From Streptomyces violaceusniger Tu 4113 (lineage in GTDB: Bacteria; Actinomycetota; Actinomycetes; Streptomycetales; Streptomycetaceae), in the NCBI RefSeq assembly GCF_000147815.2, contig NC_015957.1, positions 9,982,001 to 10,046,000 of the forward strand: a stretch of 64,000 nt of DNA. Direction: 5' to 3'. The notes under the pieces are model-generated. The model was given only the letters and a program-made list of their open reading frames with translations, was not told the DNA's origin and did no database searches. Both the position numbers and the translations under genes were made by a program. Each line of letters opens with the position of its first letter. Position 1 is the first letter of the stretch. Shown here piece after piece: positions 9,159 to 17,184 of the stretch.

Positions 9159-9280
9159 GGCCACTCCTTTCGACTGCCTCGCCTTTTTACCAGGACAGCT
9201 CGCGAGTGCAAACGGTTGCCTCAGGTTCGTGTCGAAAAGGTGTCGGAATTGTCTCGGGATCACCTCAGATGATCACCTCA

Positions 9281-9634
9281 TCAGATCCACAGCACGGCGA
9301 TGAAAATGTTTGCCGTTGTCAAGGCGCCCACCGCGCCAAAGGCGGCAGACTCCACCTTCTCCTCGTCGCGCTTCACATACACCAGGCCGAGGACCACGAT
9401 CAGCAGCGCCAGCTTCACACCGATCTTGATGTTGTTGACGCTGTTGCCGTCGGCCTGATTGAGCCCGACCAGCGCCGCGCCGGTGACCAGCATGGTCAGC
9501 GCGCCGTGCAGCATCGCCGGGGTCATCCGGGCCTCGCCCGCCCCCATCGCCTTGAGCTGCGAGAAGAAGCCGCCGAGCAGCGCGCCGATGCCGACGATGT
9601 GCAGGCCGACGAACACGTGAATGAGTACGTCCAT
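9281..9634 (-). CDS. Small four-helix integral membrane protein
   Basis: The 117-residue protein is mostly hydrophobic with four likely membrane helices: VLIHVFVGLHIVGIGALLGGF, MLHGALTMLVTGAALVGL, IKIGVKLALLIVVLGLVYV and AVGALTTANIFIAVLWI. The loop after helix three is charged (KRDEEKVE). I do not recognise a characterised family; similar short membrane proteins of unknown function are common in Streptomyces. Start ATG 9634 follows CCGGAG closely, and the frame extends to 9733 without a better site. It is divergent from the second NlpC/P60 gene. Confidence 0.7.
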   Translation of the reverse strand: MDVLIHVFVGLHIVGIGALLGGFFSQLKAMGAGEARMTPAMLHGALTMLVTGAALVGLNQADGNSVNNIKIGVKLALLIVVLGLVYVKRDEEKVESAAFGAVGALTTANIFIAVLWI

Positions 9635-9831
9635 GGCTCCGGAGACTAACCGCGCGCATATCATCACCCGGCACTCGGGTGGGCCCGTATCGGCGCTTCG
9701 GTCACGGCAGCCCCACACTCCCGACCACCCCACTCGCCGGGCGATCAGCCGCCGTCACGGGAGCGACGAAATCCGTGCACTCCCGTTCAATCCCCCGCAC
9801 GGCCCCCGCTTTTCGGCCTAACTTCCTCCTC

Positions 9832-9891
9832 CAGGTGGCAGTCCGCTTCCCGTCAACTGAGGGTCCCCGCCTCACGGCGGACTGCCACCTG
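9832..9891. repeat. 15-bp perfect inverted repeat upstream of the second NlpC/P60 gene
   Basis: Caggtggcagtccgc at 9832-9846 is the exact reverse complement of gcggactgccacctg at 9877-9891, separated by 30 bases. It lies between the divergent genes starting at 9634 and 9969, about 78 bases before the latter. There is no trailing T-run. It could be a leader RNA hairpin, a terminator, an operator or a relic of a mobile element. Confidence 0.75.
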
Positions 9892-9968
9892 TCCGTCCGC
9901 TCCCCACAAGGGTCCAGGATCTGCGGAATTTCCTGGAATGCCCAAGAAAGACAAGGTGAACCGCCGCA

Positions 9969-10997
9969 GTGGCGTCGCACAGGAAGCCCAAGCAGCGCTC
10001 GCTCACCAGCAGCACCGCCCGCGCGGCCGCGCTCCTCGCCCTCACCGGCGCCGCGTCCGCCACCCTCCTCGACGGCACCGGGCACGCCGAGAACCGCCTC
10101 ACCCCCGCGCAGGTGAAGGCGAAGGTCGATCAGTACCAGCGGCAGGCCGAGGAGGCCACCGAGCGGTACAACGGCGCGAAGGACAAGGCCGACAAGGCCC
10201 GCGCGGCGCTGGACGCGCTGCGCGACCAGGCCGCCCGCCGCACCACCCGGCTCAACGCCGCGCGCAACGCCCTCGGCGCCTTCGCCACCGCCCAGTACCG
10301 CTCGGGGACGATCGCCCCGGCCCTCCAGCTCGCCCTGTCCTCCTCCCCCGGCCAGTACCTTCAGCGCGCCTCGCTCGCCGAGCGCGCGGGGAACCGCCAG
10401 GCCGCCCTGATCGCCTCCGTCGGCCGTCAGGAGCGGAAATTACGCCAGGTCCGCGGCGAGGCGGCCGACCGCCTCGCCGCTCTGCGCGCCTCCCAGACGG
10501 CGGCCGCCCACCACAAGCGGACCGTCCAGCAAAGGCTCGCCGCCGCCGATCGCCTCCTCGACCGGCTGACCCTCGAGCAGCGGCAGCGCCTGCTGGCGGC
10601 CCAGGACGGCGACAAGGCCGGTGCCGACGGCACCGCCTCCCCCACCGCGGGCCGCGCCGCCCGCGCCGTCTCCTACGCCTACGCGGCCCTCGGCAAGCCG
10701 TACGTCTGGGGCGCCACCGGCCCCCACGGCTACGACTGCTCGGGGCTCACACAGGCCGCCTGGCGCGCCGCCGGGGTCGCCCTGCCCCGCACCACCTACA
10801 CCCAGATCGACGCCGGCCGGCGCGTCACGCGCGACCAACTGGCCCCCGGCGACCTGGTCTTCTTCTACTCCGGCGTCAGCCATGTGGGCCTCTACATCGG
10901 TGACGGCCGCATCATCCACGCCCCGCGCCCGGGCGCCCCCGTCCGGGTGGCCTCCGTCGCCGACATGCCCTTCGCGGGAGCGGCCCGCCCGGCGTAG
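9969..10997 (+). CDS. Secreted NlpC/P60 peptidoglycan endopeptidase (paralogue)
   Basis: The 342-residue protein parallels the one at 7077: the same MASHRKP start, a signal peptide (ARAAALLALTGAASATLL), a coiled coil (about 45-215, with QRQAEEATERYNGAKDKA nearly matching the paralogue), then an NlpC/P60 domain. YVWGATGPHGYDCSGLTQ places the cysteine near residue 256, and VSHVGLYIGDGRIIHAP the histidine. Translation starts at GTG 9969 with AAGGTGA about ten bases upstream. Unlike its paralogue it has no c-di-AMP riboswitch, but a 15-bp inverted repeat lies in front. It is probably a gene duplicate that has acquired separate control. Confidence 0.9.
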   Translation: MASHRKPKQRSLTSSTARAAALLALTGAASATLLDGTGHAENRLTPAQVKAKVDQYQRQAEEATERYNGAKDKADKARAALDALRDQAARRTTRLNAARNALGAFATAQYRSGTIAPALQLALSSSPGQYLQRASLAERAGNRQAALIASVGRQERKLRQVRGEAADRLAALRASQTAAAHHKRTVQQRLAAADRLLDRLTLEQRQRLLAAQDGDKAGADGTASPTAGRAARAVSYAYAALGKPYVWGATGPHGYDCSGLTQAAWRAAGVALPRTTYTQIDAGRRVTRDQLAPGDLVFFYSGVSHVGLYIGDGRIIHAPRPGAPVRVASVADMPFAGAARPA

Positions 10998-11016
10998 GTG
11001 TTTCGGGCCGGTGCAG

Positions 11017-11044
11017 CCGCCCCCGGCCGGCCCCATGGGGGCGG
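11017..11044 (+). terminator. Possible terminator after the second NlpC/P60 gene
   Basis: Ccgccccc at 11017-11024 pairs with gggggcgg at 11037-11044 around a 12-base loop that itself contains ggccggcc. It lies about 20 bases after the stop codon. It has no T-run, as is usual in Streptomyces. Confidence 0.45.
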
Positions 11045-11200
11045 TGGGTTCCGGGTTCGCCTGAGCGGCGATCTGTCGGCGGGCACCACCGGCTGACGGC
11101 GCTCTGTCGGTGGGGCGTCGGTAGCGGCCGTAAGGCTGACATGTGTCCGCGTCAGCCACATTCGGTCGCCGGCCCGCCCTCACCAACACCAGGAGTCCCC

Positions 11201-12187
11201 ATGCCTTCCACCGACTCGTCCGAAGCCCCGAACGAAGCCTCGACTGATGCCTCGACCGCGCCATGGGACGTCCATCGGCTGCCGCGTGCCGACGGTAAGA
11301 CCTTTCTGGTGACCGGCGGCAACGCGGGGATCGGGTACTTCGTCGCCGAACAGCTCGCCGCTACGGGAGCCACCGTCGTCCTCGGCAGCCGGGACGCGGA
11401 CAAGGCGGACGCCGCCGCGGCCTCGATCCGCTCCCGGGTCCCCGACGCCCGGGTGCGGCAGATCCGACTGGACCTCGCCGACCTCGCCTCGCTCAAAGCC
11501 TCCGCGGAAGCCCTGCGGACGGACCGTCTGGACGCGGTCGTCCACAACGCCGGGGTGAAGTTCGACCAGCCGCCCCGCCGGGAGACCGGGGACGGCCATG
11601 AGGCAATGTTCGGGATCAACCACCTCGGGCACTTCGCGCTGACCCACTGGCTGGCACCGCTGCTCGCTGCCGCCCCCGAGGGCCGGGTCGTCACCACGGG
11701 CAGCTTCGCGGCCACGTCCGAGCGGCTGGACCTGGACGACCTCGAGAGCAGCCAGGACTACCGGCCGGACCGCACCTATGGACGGTCGAAACTGGCCCAG
11801 ATGCTCTTCGGTTTCGAACTCGACCGCCGTCTGAGAGCGGCCGGCAACACGGTGCGGAGCGTGGTCACCCACCCCGGTGGCGCGCTCGACTCCCTCACCC
11901 CGCCCCGCCCGCCCCTCCACGCCCCCACGACCGGCGAACGGCTGCGCGGGCTGCCCGCCGGAATCCTCGTCCAGGGCAAGGAGGCGGCCGCCTGGAGCGC
12001 CGTACGGGCAGTCCTCGACCCGTCCGTCAGCGGCGGCCAACTGTGGGCCCCGAGGATCTTCGGCCTCCGCGGCACCCCCCGCCTCCGGCCCGTCCGAGGT
12101 CATCTGGCGGATGCGGAGGTCGCGGCCCGCCTGTGGTCGGCGAGCCGCGACCTGACGGGGGTCGAGCCGGAGTTCGGCCTCGGGTGA
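11201..12187 (+). CDS. Short-chain dehydrogenase/reductase
   Basis: The 328-residue NAD(P)-dependent oxidoreductase has an N-terminal Ser/Ala-rich stretch, then the cofactor motif TGGNAGIG (T-G-x3-G-x-G). VVHNAGVKF is the NAG motif, and YGRSK supplies the catalytic Tyr and Lys. The preceding VVTTGSFAA places the active-site serine. Overall it resembles the retinol dehydrogenase-like SDRs that streptomycetes carry in many copies. The substrate cannot be told from sequence. Start ATG 11201 has AGGAG five bases upstream; the longer frame from 11141 lacks a site. It stands alone and converges on the response-regulator gene. Confidence 0.85.
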   Translation: MPSTDSSEAPNEASTDASTAPWDVHRLPRADGKTFLVTGGNAGIGYFVAEQLAATGATVVLGSRDADKADAAAASIRSRVPDARVRQIRLDLADLASLKASAEALRTDRLDAVVHNAGVKFDQPPRRETGDGHEAMFGINHLGHFALTHWLAPLLAAAPEGRVVTTGSFAATSERLDLDDLESSQDYRPDRTYGRSKLAQMLFGFELDRRLRAAGNTVRSVVTHPGGALDSLTPPRPPLHAPTTGERLRGLPAGILVQGKEAAAWSAVRAVLDPSVSGGQLWAPRIFGLRGTPRLRPVRGHLADAEVAARLWSASRDLTGVEPEFGLG

Positions 12188-12259
12188 GGCCCAGCGGCCA
12201 CGGCGCGTAGTCCTTGAGTTCCGCGGTCTCGAAACGACCCGCGTCACCGTCAACTGCGC

Positions 12260-13885
12260 TCAGACCAGGCGGCGGGCCGTCGCCCAGCGGGTCAGCTCAT
12301 GGCGGTTGGAGAGCTGGAGCTTGCGCAGCACCGCCGAGACATGGCTCTCGACCGTCTTCACCGAGATGAACAGCTGCTTGGCGATCTCCTTGTAGGCGTA
12401 ACCGCGCGCGATGAGGCGCAGCACCTCGCGCTCGCGCTGGGTGAGCCGGTCCAGGTCCTCGTCCACGGGCGGAGCGTCGGTGGAGGCGAAGGCGTCGAGG
12501 ACGAAACCGGCCAGGCGCGGCGAGAAGACCGCGTCGCCCTCGGAGACCCGGAAGATCGCGTCGACGAGGTCGGTGCCGGTGATGGTCTTGGTCACATAGC
12601 CGCGGGCGCCGCCGCGGATGACCCCGATGACGTCCTCGGCGGCGTCCGAGACGGAGAGCGCGAGGAAACGCACCGGGCGCTCCTGGTCGGCCATCAGCGA
12701 GGCGCTGCGGCGCAGCACCTCGACGCCGCCCCCGCCGGGGAGGTGGACGTCGAGCAGCACGACCTCGGGGCGGGTCGCGGTGATCACGGTCACGGCCTGG
12801 TCGACGTCGGCGGCCTCGCCGACCACCTCGACGCCGGTCCGGTCCGTCTCCCCGATCTCGGCCTGCACCCCGGTACGGAACATCCGGTGGTCGTCCACGA
12901 GCACGACGCGCACGCGGCGCGGCACGGCGGCATCGCCGCCCCCGGCGCCCCCGGCCCCCACCGGACCGGGCGCGGCGGGAACGCCACCGGCCGGGGCCGG
13001 TCCCGCCGCGCCCGGGCGGCCCGGGCCGCCTTTGCCGGGGCCTCCCGTGCCGCCTGCCATACCCGCGCCTCCCGTGGCCCCTGCCATGCCCGTGCCGCTC
13101 GTGCGGCCCGACGCCCCCGTGCTCGGGCTGCCCGCCGTGCCCGGGCTGCCCGCCGTGCCGCTGGAGGCGGGGGTTCTGCCAGTCGCAGCCATGCCACCGG
13201 GCACGGAGGCCCGGCCGGAGCCGCCGGTCGCCCGAGAGCCAGCCGCCGCGGAGGCGCCGCCAGGCACGCGAGAGCGACCCGCCGCAGACCCGCCACCCCC
13301 CGTAGGGACACCGCCCGCCACGGGGACGTCAGCCGGGGCCCCCTGAGCCGCCATTGCACGCGGACCGCCGAAGGCCGCGGTGCCGCCGCCGAAGGCCGCG
13401 GTGCCGCCGCCGAAGGCCGCGGTGCCGCCGCCGAAGGCCGACAAGCCACCGAAAGCATGGGTGCTGCCCCTGAAGGCCGGGGTGCCACCCGCCGCGAAAG
13501 CGCCACCCCCCATGGGGACACCGCCCGCCACGGGAACGTCAGCCGGGGCCGCCTGGGCCGCCGTTGCACGCGGTCCGCCGAGGGCAGGGGTGCCGCCGAA
13601 GGCCGGAGTGCCACCCGCCGCAGACCCGCCGCCCGCCGCGAAAGCGCCACCCCCCGTAGGGACACGGCCCGCCACGGGGACGTCAGCCGGGGCCGCCTGA
13701 GCCGCCATTGCACGCGGACCGCCGAAGGCCGCGGTGCCGCCGCCGAAGGCCGCGGTGCCGCCGCCGAAGGCCGACAAGCCACCGAAAGCAGGGGTGCTGC
13801 CGCCGAAGGCCGGGAGGCCGCCTGGCGCGGCAGGGCCGCTCTCGCCGCCTGGGTTACCGGCCGGCAGGCCATACGCGTCGGTCAT
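12260..13885 (-). CDS. LiaR-like NarL/LuxR response regulator with long repeat N-terminus
   Basis: The last ~220 residues are a standard NarL/FixJ regulator: receiver domain from VRVVLVDDHRMFRTG, phospho-acceptor Asp in EVVLLDVHLP, conserved Thr/Ser and Lys (ALSVSDA, YVTKTI), then a LuxR-type helix-turn-helix (LTQREREVLRLIARG to SVKTVESHVSAVLRKL). Unusually, about 310 residues precede the receiver, built of AFGG units and longer Gly/Ala/Pro repeats; the DNA shows near-identical blocks at about 13302-13467 and 13656-13802. The ATG at 13885 overlaps the kinase stop (ATGA), which supports translation from there. A shorter product from an internal start cannot be excluded. It should be phosphorylated by the upstream kinase and act in envelope-stress control. 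Confidence 0.85.
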   Translation of the reverse strand: MTDAYGLPAGNPGGESGPAAPGGLPAFGGSTPAFGGLSAFGGGTAAFGGGTAAFGGPRAMAAQAAPADVPVAGRVPTGGGAFAAGGGSAAGGTPAFGGTPALGGPRATAAQAAPADVPVAGGVPMGGGAFAAGGTPAFRGSTHAFGGLSAFGGGTAAFGGGTAAFGGGTAAFGGPRAMAAQGAPADVPVAGGVPTGGGGSAAGRSRVPGGASAAAGSRATGGSGRASVPGGMAATGRTPASSGTAGSPGTAGSPSTGASGRTSGTGMAGATGGAGMAGGTGGPGKGGPGRPGAAGPAPAGGVPAAPGPVGAGGAGGGDAAVPRRVRVVLVDDHRMFRTGVQAEIGETDRTGVEVVGEAADVDQAVTVITATRPEVVLLDVHLPGGGGVEVLRRSASLMADQERPVRFLALSVSDAAEDVIGVIRGGARGYVTKTITGTDLVDAIFRVSEGDAVFSPRLAGFVLDAFASTDAPPVDEDLDRLTQREREVLRLIARGYAYKEIAKQLFISVKTVESHVSAVLRKLQLSNRHELTRWATARRLV

Positions 13886-15159
13886 GTCGTCGCCGCCCTC
13901 TCCATCTCCAGCTCCACTTCCGTGCCCCCGTCCGGCGCTGATCTCAGCCGGGCCGTGCCGCCGTTCCGCTGCATCCGGCCGATGATCGACTCGCGTACGC
14001 CCATCCGGTCCTCCGGCACCGCGTCCACGTCGAAACCGGGGCCGCGGTCGCGGACGGAGATGAACACCGTCGCCCCCTCGACCTCGGCGAAGACCTGGAC
14101 GGCCCCGCCGTCGCCACCGTACTTGGCCGCGTTGACCATCGCCTCGCGCGCCGCCTGTATCTGTGCGCTCAGTCTCTCGTCCAGCGGGCAGTCGCCGACC
14201 ACCACCACCTCGATCGGGACGCCGTGGTGGTCCTCGACCTCCGCCGCCGTCTTCTTCACCGCCTCCGCGAGGGTGTCCGGCTCCTCGGCCTCGTCCTTGC
14301 CCGTGCCCTCCGGCCGGTAGAGCCACGCGCGCAGCTCCCGCTCCTGGGCGCGGGCGAGCCGGGCCACCTCCCGGGGCTCCTCCGCGTTCCGCTGGATCAG
14401 GGTGAGGGTGTGCAGCACGGAGTCGTGGACGTGGGCCGCCACCTCCGCCCGCTCCTGCGCGCGGATGCGCATCAGCCGTTCCTCCGAGAGGTCCTGCGTC
14501 ATCCGCACCACATACGGGCCCACCAGCAGCGCGATGCCGACGAGAACGGCCAGGGCCGCCTGCAGTACGGCCCCCAGGTGCTTGGCCGAACCCTGCAGGA
14601 CGACGATCCCGGACACCCCGGCGGCCACCAGCACGACCCCCGCGGCGCCACGGGCCAGCGGCAGGACCCGCTTGCTGCGGCTGAGCTCGACCCACTGGGC
14701 GCGGCGCGCGTTGTCCGCCTGGCGCCAGAAGAGGGCCACGCCCGCGCCGATGAGGAGGAGCGGCCAGATATAGGTGTTGGCGCGGCCGAGGTGGAAACCC
14801 TGGATGAAGATGCCCATGCCGACGCAGAGGGCGACCAGCGCGATGATCTGGCCCCGCTCCGGCCTGCGCGCCAGGATCCGGCGGCGGCCGTCGGGGCCCA
14901 CGGTGGTGAGCGGGCGGGTGGCCATCGTCTCCACGCCGCCGACGCCGAGCGGGACGATGAACCAGAAGAGCGCGTAGACGAGCGCGCCGAACCCCTCCGC
15001 CATGAACAACGCGACGAAGACGATCCGCACCCACAGGACCGGCAGCCCGAGATGCCCCGCGAGCCCTCGCGCCACACCGCCGAGGAGGCGGCCCTCGGCA
15101 CTGCGGTAGAGCTTGCGCGGGGGTGGCTCGGGGGTCGTAGGGGGCACGGCGGCGGTCAT
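13882..15159 (-). CDS. PspC-domain sensor histidine kinase (LiaS-like)
   Basis: The 425-residue kinase opens with a PspC domain (KLYRSAEGRLLGGVARGLAG, about 17-80, with its membrane helix VRIVFVALFMAEGFGALVYALFWFIV). Further membrane segments follow to about residue 220. The HisKA_3 phospho-acceptor is in HVHDSVLHTL and the ATP-binding domain ends in GGTARLRSAPDGGTEVELE. Kinases of this layout sense envelope disturbance. Start ATG 15159 is the first methionine before the PspC domain; the upstream extension is Gly/Arg-rich and looks non-coding. The stop overlaps the regulator start by ATGA, so the two are translationally coupled. With the PspC/LiaF protein upstream it resembles LiaFSR. Confidence 0.85.
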   Translation of the reverse strand: MTAAVPPTTPEPPPRKLYRSAEGRLLGGVARGLAGHLGLPVLWVRIVFVALFMAEGFGALVYALFWFIVPLGVGGVETMATRPLTTVGPDGRRRILARRPERGQIIALVALCVGMGIFIQGFHLGRANTYIWPLLLIGAGVALFWRQADNARRAQWVELSRSKRVLPLARGAAGVVLVAAGVSGIVVLQGSAKHLGAVLQAALAVLVGIALLVGPYVVRMTQDLSEERLMRIRAQERAEVAAHVHDSVLHTLTLIQRNAEEPREVARLARAQERELRAWLYRPEGTGKDEAEEPDTLAEAVKKTAAEVEDHHGVPIEVVVVGDCPLDERLSAQIQAAREAMVNAAKYGGDGGAVQVFAEVEGATVFISVRDRGPGFDVDAVPEDRMGVRESIIGRMQRNGGTARLRSAPDGGTEVELEMERAATT

Positions 15160-15463
15160 GGCTCGATCGTCACACGTCCGGCCGACAGTGGGTATCAGGG
15201 TCGCCCCTGATCGTTCCCCGACCCGGCGCCCGGTCGTGCCCCGACCCCGGCCGCCCGGGGTCCCTCCCCGGGTCCCCGACCCCGGCCGCCCGGGGCCCCT
15301 CCCCGCAGCCCCCTCAAGACATCCACATACACCCGATACACCCACACACATCCCCACACACCCACACATGCGCCCGGCCACCGCCCCGCCGGCGCCCTCA
15401 GGCTTCCCCCTCAACCCCCGCCCTCAGGCCCCGCCCTCAGGCCCCCGCGCTCAGCCCTCCCCC

Positions 15464-15748
15464 TCAGTCCTGGCCCTCCTCAGGGGTGGCACGCCGCGAC
15501 CGGCGGCGGACGGCATAGGTGAGGGCCGAGGTCAGGGCCGCCACGCACAGGCCGCCCAGGAGCGCCGGGAGGACGATCTCCGGGCGGACGTCCCACTCTC
15601 CGGCCGCGTCCATCCCGTACGCGGCAGCCACACCCAGGATGACCAGACCGGCCACCAGCTTGCCCGGTTCGAACGCATGGCGGGTCCGGTCGGGGGCCGA
15701 GTGACCGAGCGAGTGGTCGAACGAATGACCGAATGAATGGCGCCTCAT
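15464..15748 (-). CDS. Small two-helix membrane protein of the PspC/LiaF operon
   Basis: The 94-residue protein has a His-rich N-terminus (RRHSFGHSFDHSLGHS), then two hydrophobic segments (LVAGLVILGVAAAYG and IVLPALLGGLCVAALTSALTY) and a basic C-terminus (RRRSRRA). No characterised family is recognised. Its ATG overlaps the stop of the PspC/LiaF gene by four bases (ATGA), so it belongs to the same operon. It is probably an accessory of the envelope-stress system. The His-rich segment might bind metal, but that is inference only. Confidence 0.7.
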   Translation of the reverse strand: MRRHSFGHSFDHSLGHSAPDRTRHAFEPGKLVAGLVILGVAAAYGMDAAGEWDVRPEIVLPALLGGLCVAALTSALTYAVRRRSRRATPEEGQD

Positions 15749-17061
15749 GATCGCTTCACCTCCACGGTGCCCAGCCCCAGCTCCAGCTTCAGCGAGACCG
15801 TCCCTTCGGCCTTGCCGCCGCCCGCCGGGCCCAGGGTGAGCTTGCGCTCCCGGCCCGGCCCGATGTCGACGTTGTTCGTCTTCTCGTCCGGAAGCCAGAT
15901 GTCGCCGATCCCGACCTCGATGTCCAGCTTCACCCGGGCGTCGCGCGGGACGGTCACGGCCAGCTTGCCCGCGCCCATCTCCACCCGGCTGGAGACGGTG
16001 CTGCCCGCTTCCAGGGGCAGGCGGTCCAGCTTCAACTCGGCGACCCCGCCGCCCAGCTCATAGCCGCCGCGCAGGGAGTTCACGGAGGTCGGGGCCCAGG
16101 TGCGGCGGGCCCAGTCGGGGGTGACGGAATCGGGGAGGGCCGCCGCGCCCGCCAGCAGCACGCTCGTAAGGAGCGCGAGGAACACCGTGCCGCCGCCGGC
16201 GCGGCCCCAGCGGGAGCTGATGACGAGAGCGAGCCCGAAGACGCCCAGCGCGCAGGCGAACCCGATCTCGAGGCTGGTGCCCAGCGGCTGCGAGGACCAC
16301 CCCGCCCGCGCCCCCACCACGGCGGCGGCGACCGCCACCAGGAAGGCCCAGCCGCCGATGGACGCCCGGTCCCGCACCCGGCGGGCCCGCTCCGCCTTCG
16401 CCTCCGCCTTGTCGTACGGGCCGTCGTCCGGCCCCCACAGATAGCCGGTACGCGACCCGGCGCCGGACCCCGAGGCGAAGCCGAGCGGCCCGGTCGTACC
16501 GTCCTTGACGATCGGGTCGCGCCACCAGGACGGGGCGGGGCCGCCGCGCGTGGGCGGGGCCTTGGTCTCGGGCGGCGCGTCGGCGACCGCCTGGGCCGTG
16601 GCCGGGTCCACCGCGCCCACGCTCACCGCCTGGCGGCGGTGGTGCGACCAGTAGCCCGCACCGGCCGCCGCGAGGGCGAGCATGAACGAGAAGTACATGA
16701 CGCCGCCGTTGTTGAGCATCGACAGGAACAGCCCACAGCCCACCAGCGCCACCAGCACCGCCGTCAGCCCCGGGCCCTCGACCCGCCCCGAGAGCAGCCT
16801 GCGCCCCTCGTTCTCGTCCTCGCCGTGGAACGGGATCAGCAGCCAGCAGAAGCCGTAGACGATCAGGCCGAGGCCGCCCGCTACGCCCAGCACCGACAGC
16901 ACCACCCGGAAGATCACCGGGTCCAGATCGCAGTAGCGGCCGAGCCCTCCGCACACCCCCGAGATCACCTTATGGTCACGACTGCGCCGCAGTGGCGACT
17001 GTGACAGGCGGGAACCGGACGCGGTCTCGGCCTCGTCCGCCACGGTGGGTGCTTCGGTCAT
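15745..17061 (-). CDS. PspC-domain membrane protein with LiaF-like C-terminal domain
   Basis: The 438-residue protein begins with a PspC domain (KVISGVCGGLGRYCDLDP, then VVLSVLGVAGGLGLIVYGFCWLLIPF). Several membrane helices follow to about residue 300 in two groups separated by a cytoplasmic stretch. The C-terminal ~110 residues are a beta-rich LiaF-like domain (GVAELKLDRLPLEAGS to GTVEVKRS). LiaF-type proteins inhibit the LiaS/VraS kinase until the envelope is damaged. Start ATG 17061 has a GGAGG that sits unusually close, so the start could be off by a few codons. Order on the minus strand is this gene, the small membrane protein, then kinase and regulator. Confidence 0.8.
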   Translation of the reverse strand: MTEAPTVADEAETASGSRLSQSPLRRSRDHKVISGVCGGLGRYCDLDPVIFRVVLSVLGVAGGLGLIVYGFCWLLIPFHGEDENEGRRLLSGRVEGPGLTAVLVALVGCGLFLSMLNNGGVMYFSFMLALAAAGAGYWSHHRRQAVSVGAVDPATAQAVADAPPETKAPPTRGGPAPSWWRDPIVKDGTTGPLGFASGSGAGSRTGYLWGPDDGPYDKAEAKAERARRVRDRASIGGWAFLVAVAAAVVGARAGWSSQPLGTSLEIGFACALGVFGLALVISSRWGRAGGGTVFLALLTSVLLAGAAALPDSVTPDWARRTWAPTSVNSLRGGYELGGGVAELKLDRLPLEAGSTVSSRVEMGAGKLAVTVPRDARVKLDIEVGIGDIWLPDEKTNNVDIGPGRERKLTLGPAGGGKAEGTVSLKLELGLGTVEVKRS

Positions 17062-17184
17062 GCCTCCATGGTGACAACAGGGCCGTACCCGCGACATCCG
17101 GCATGCCCCTAGGTCTTTCCCTGAGATCTCCCCGAGGGTCACGGCGGCTATCGTGTCGCATCGAACGTGTGGGAGGGGACAGCG

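Noticed and set aside
9790..9968. Second c-di-AMP riboswitch before the other NlpC/P60 gene
   Set aside because: The conserved blocks seen at 6924-7055 are absent here; only an inverted repeat is present.
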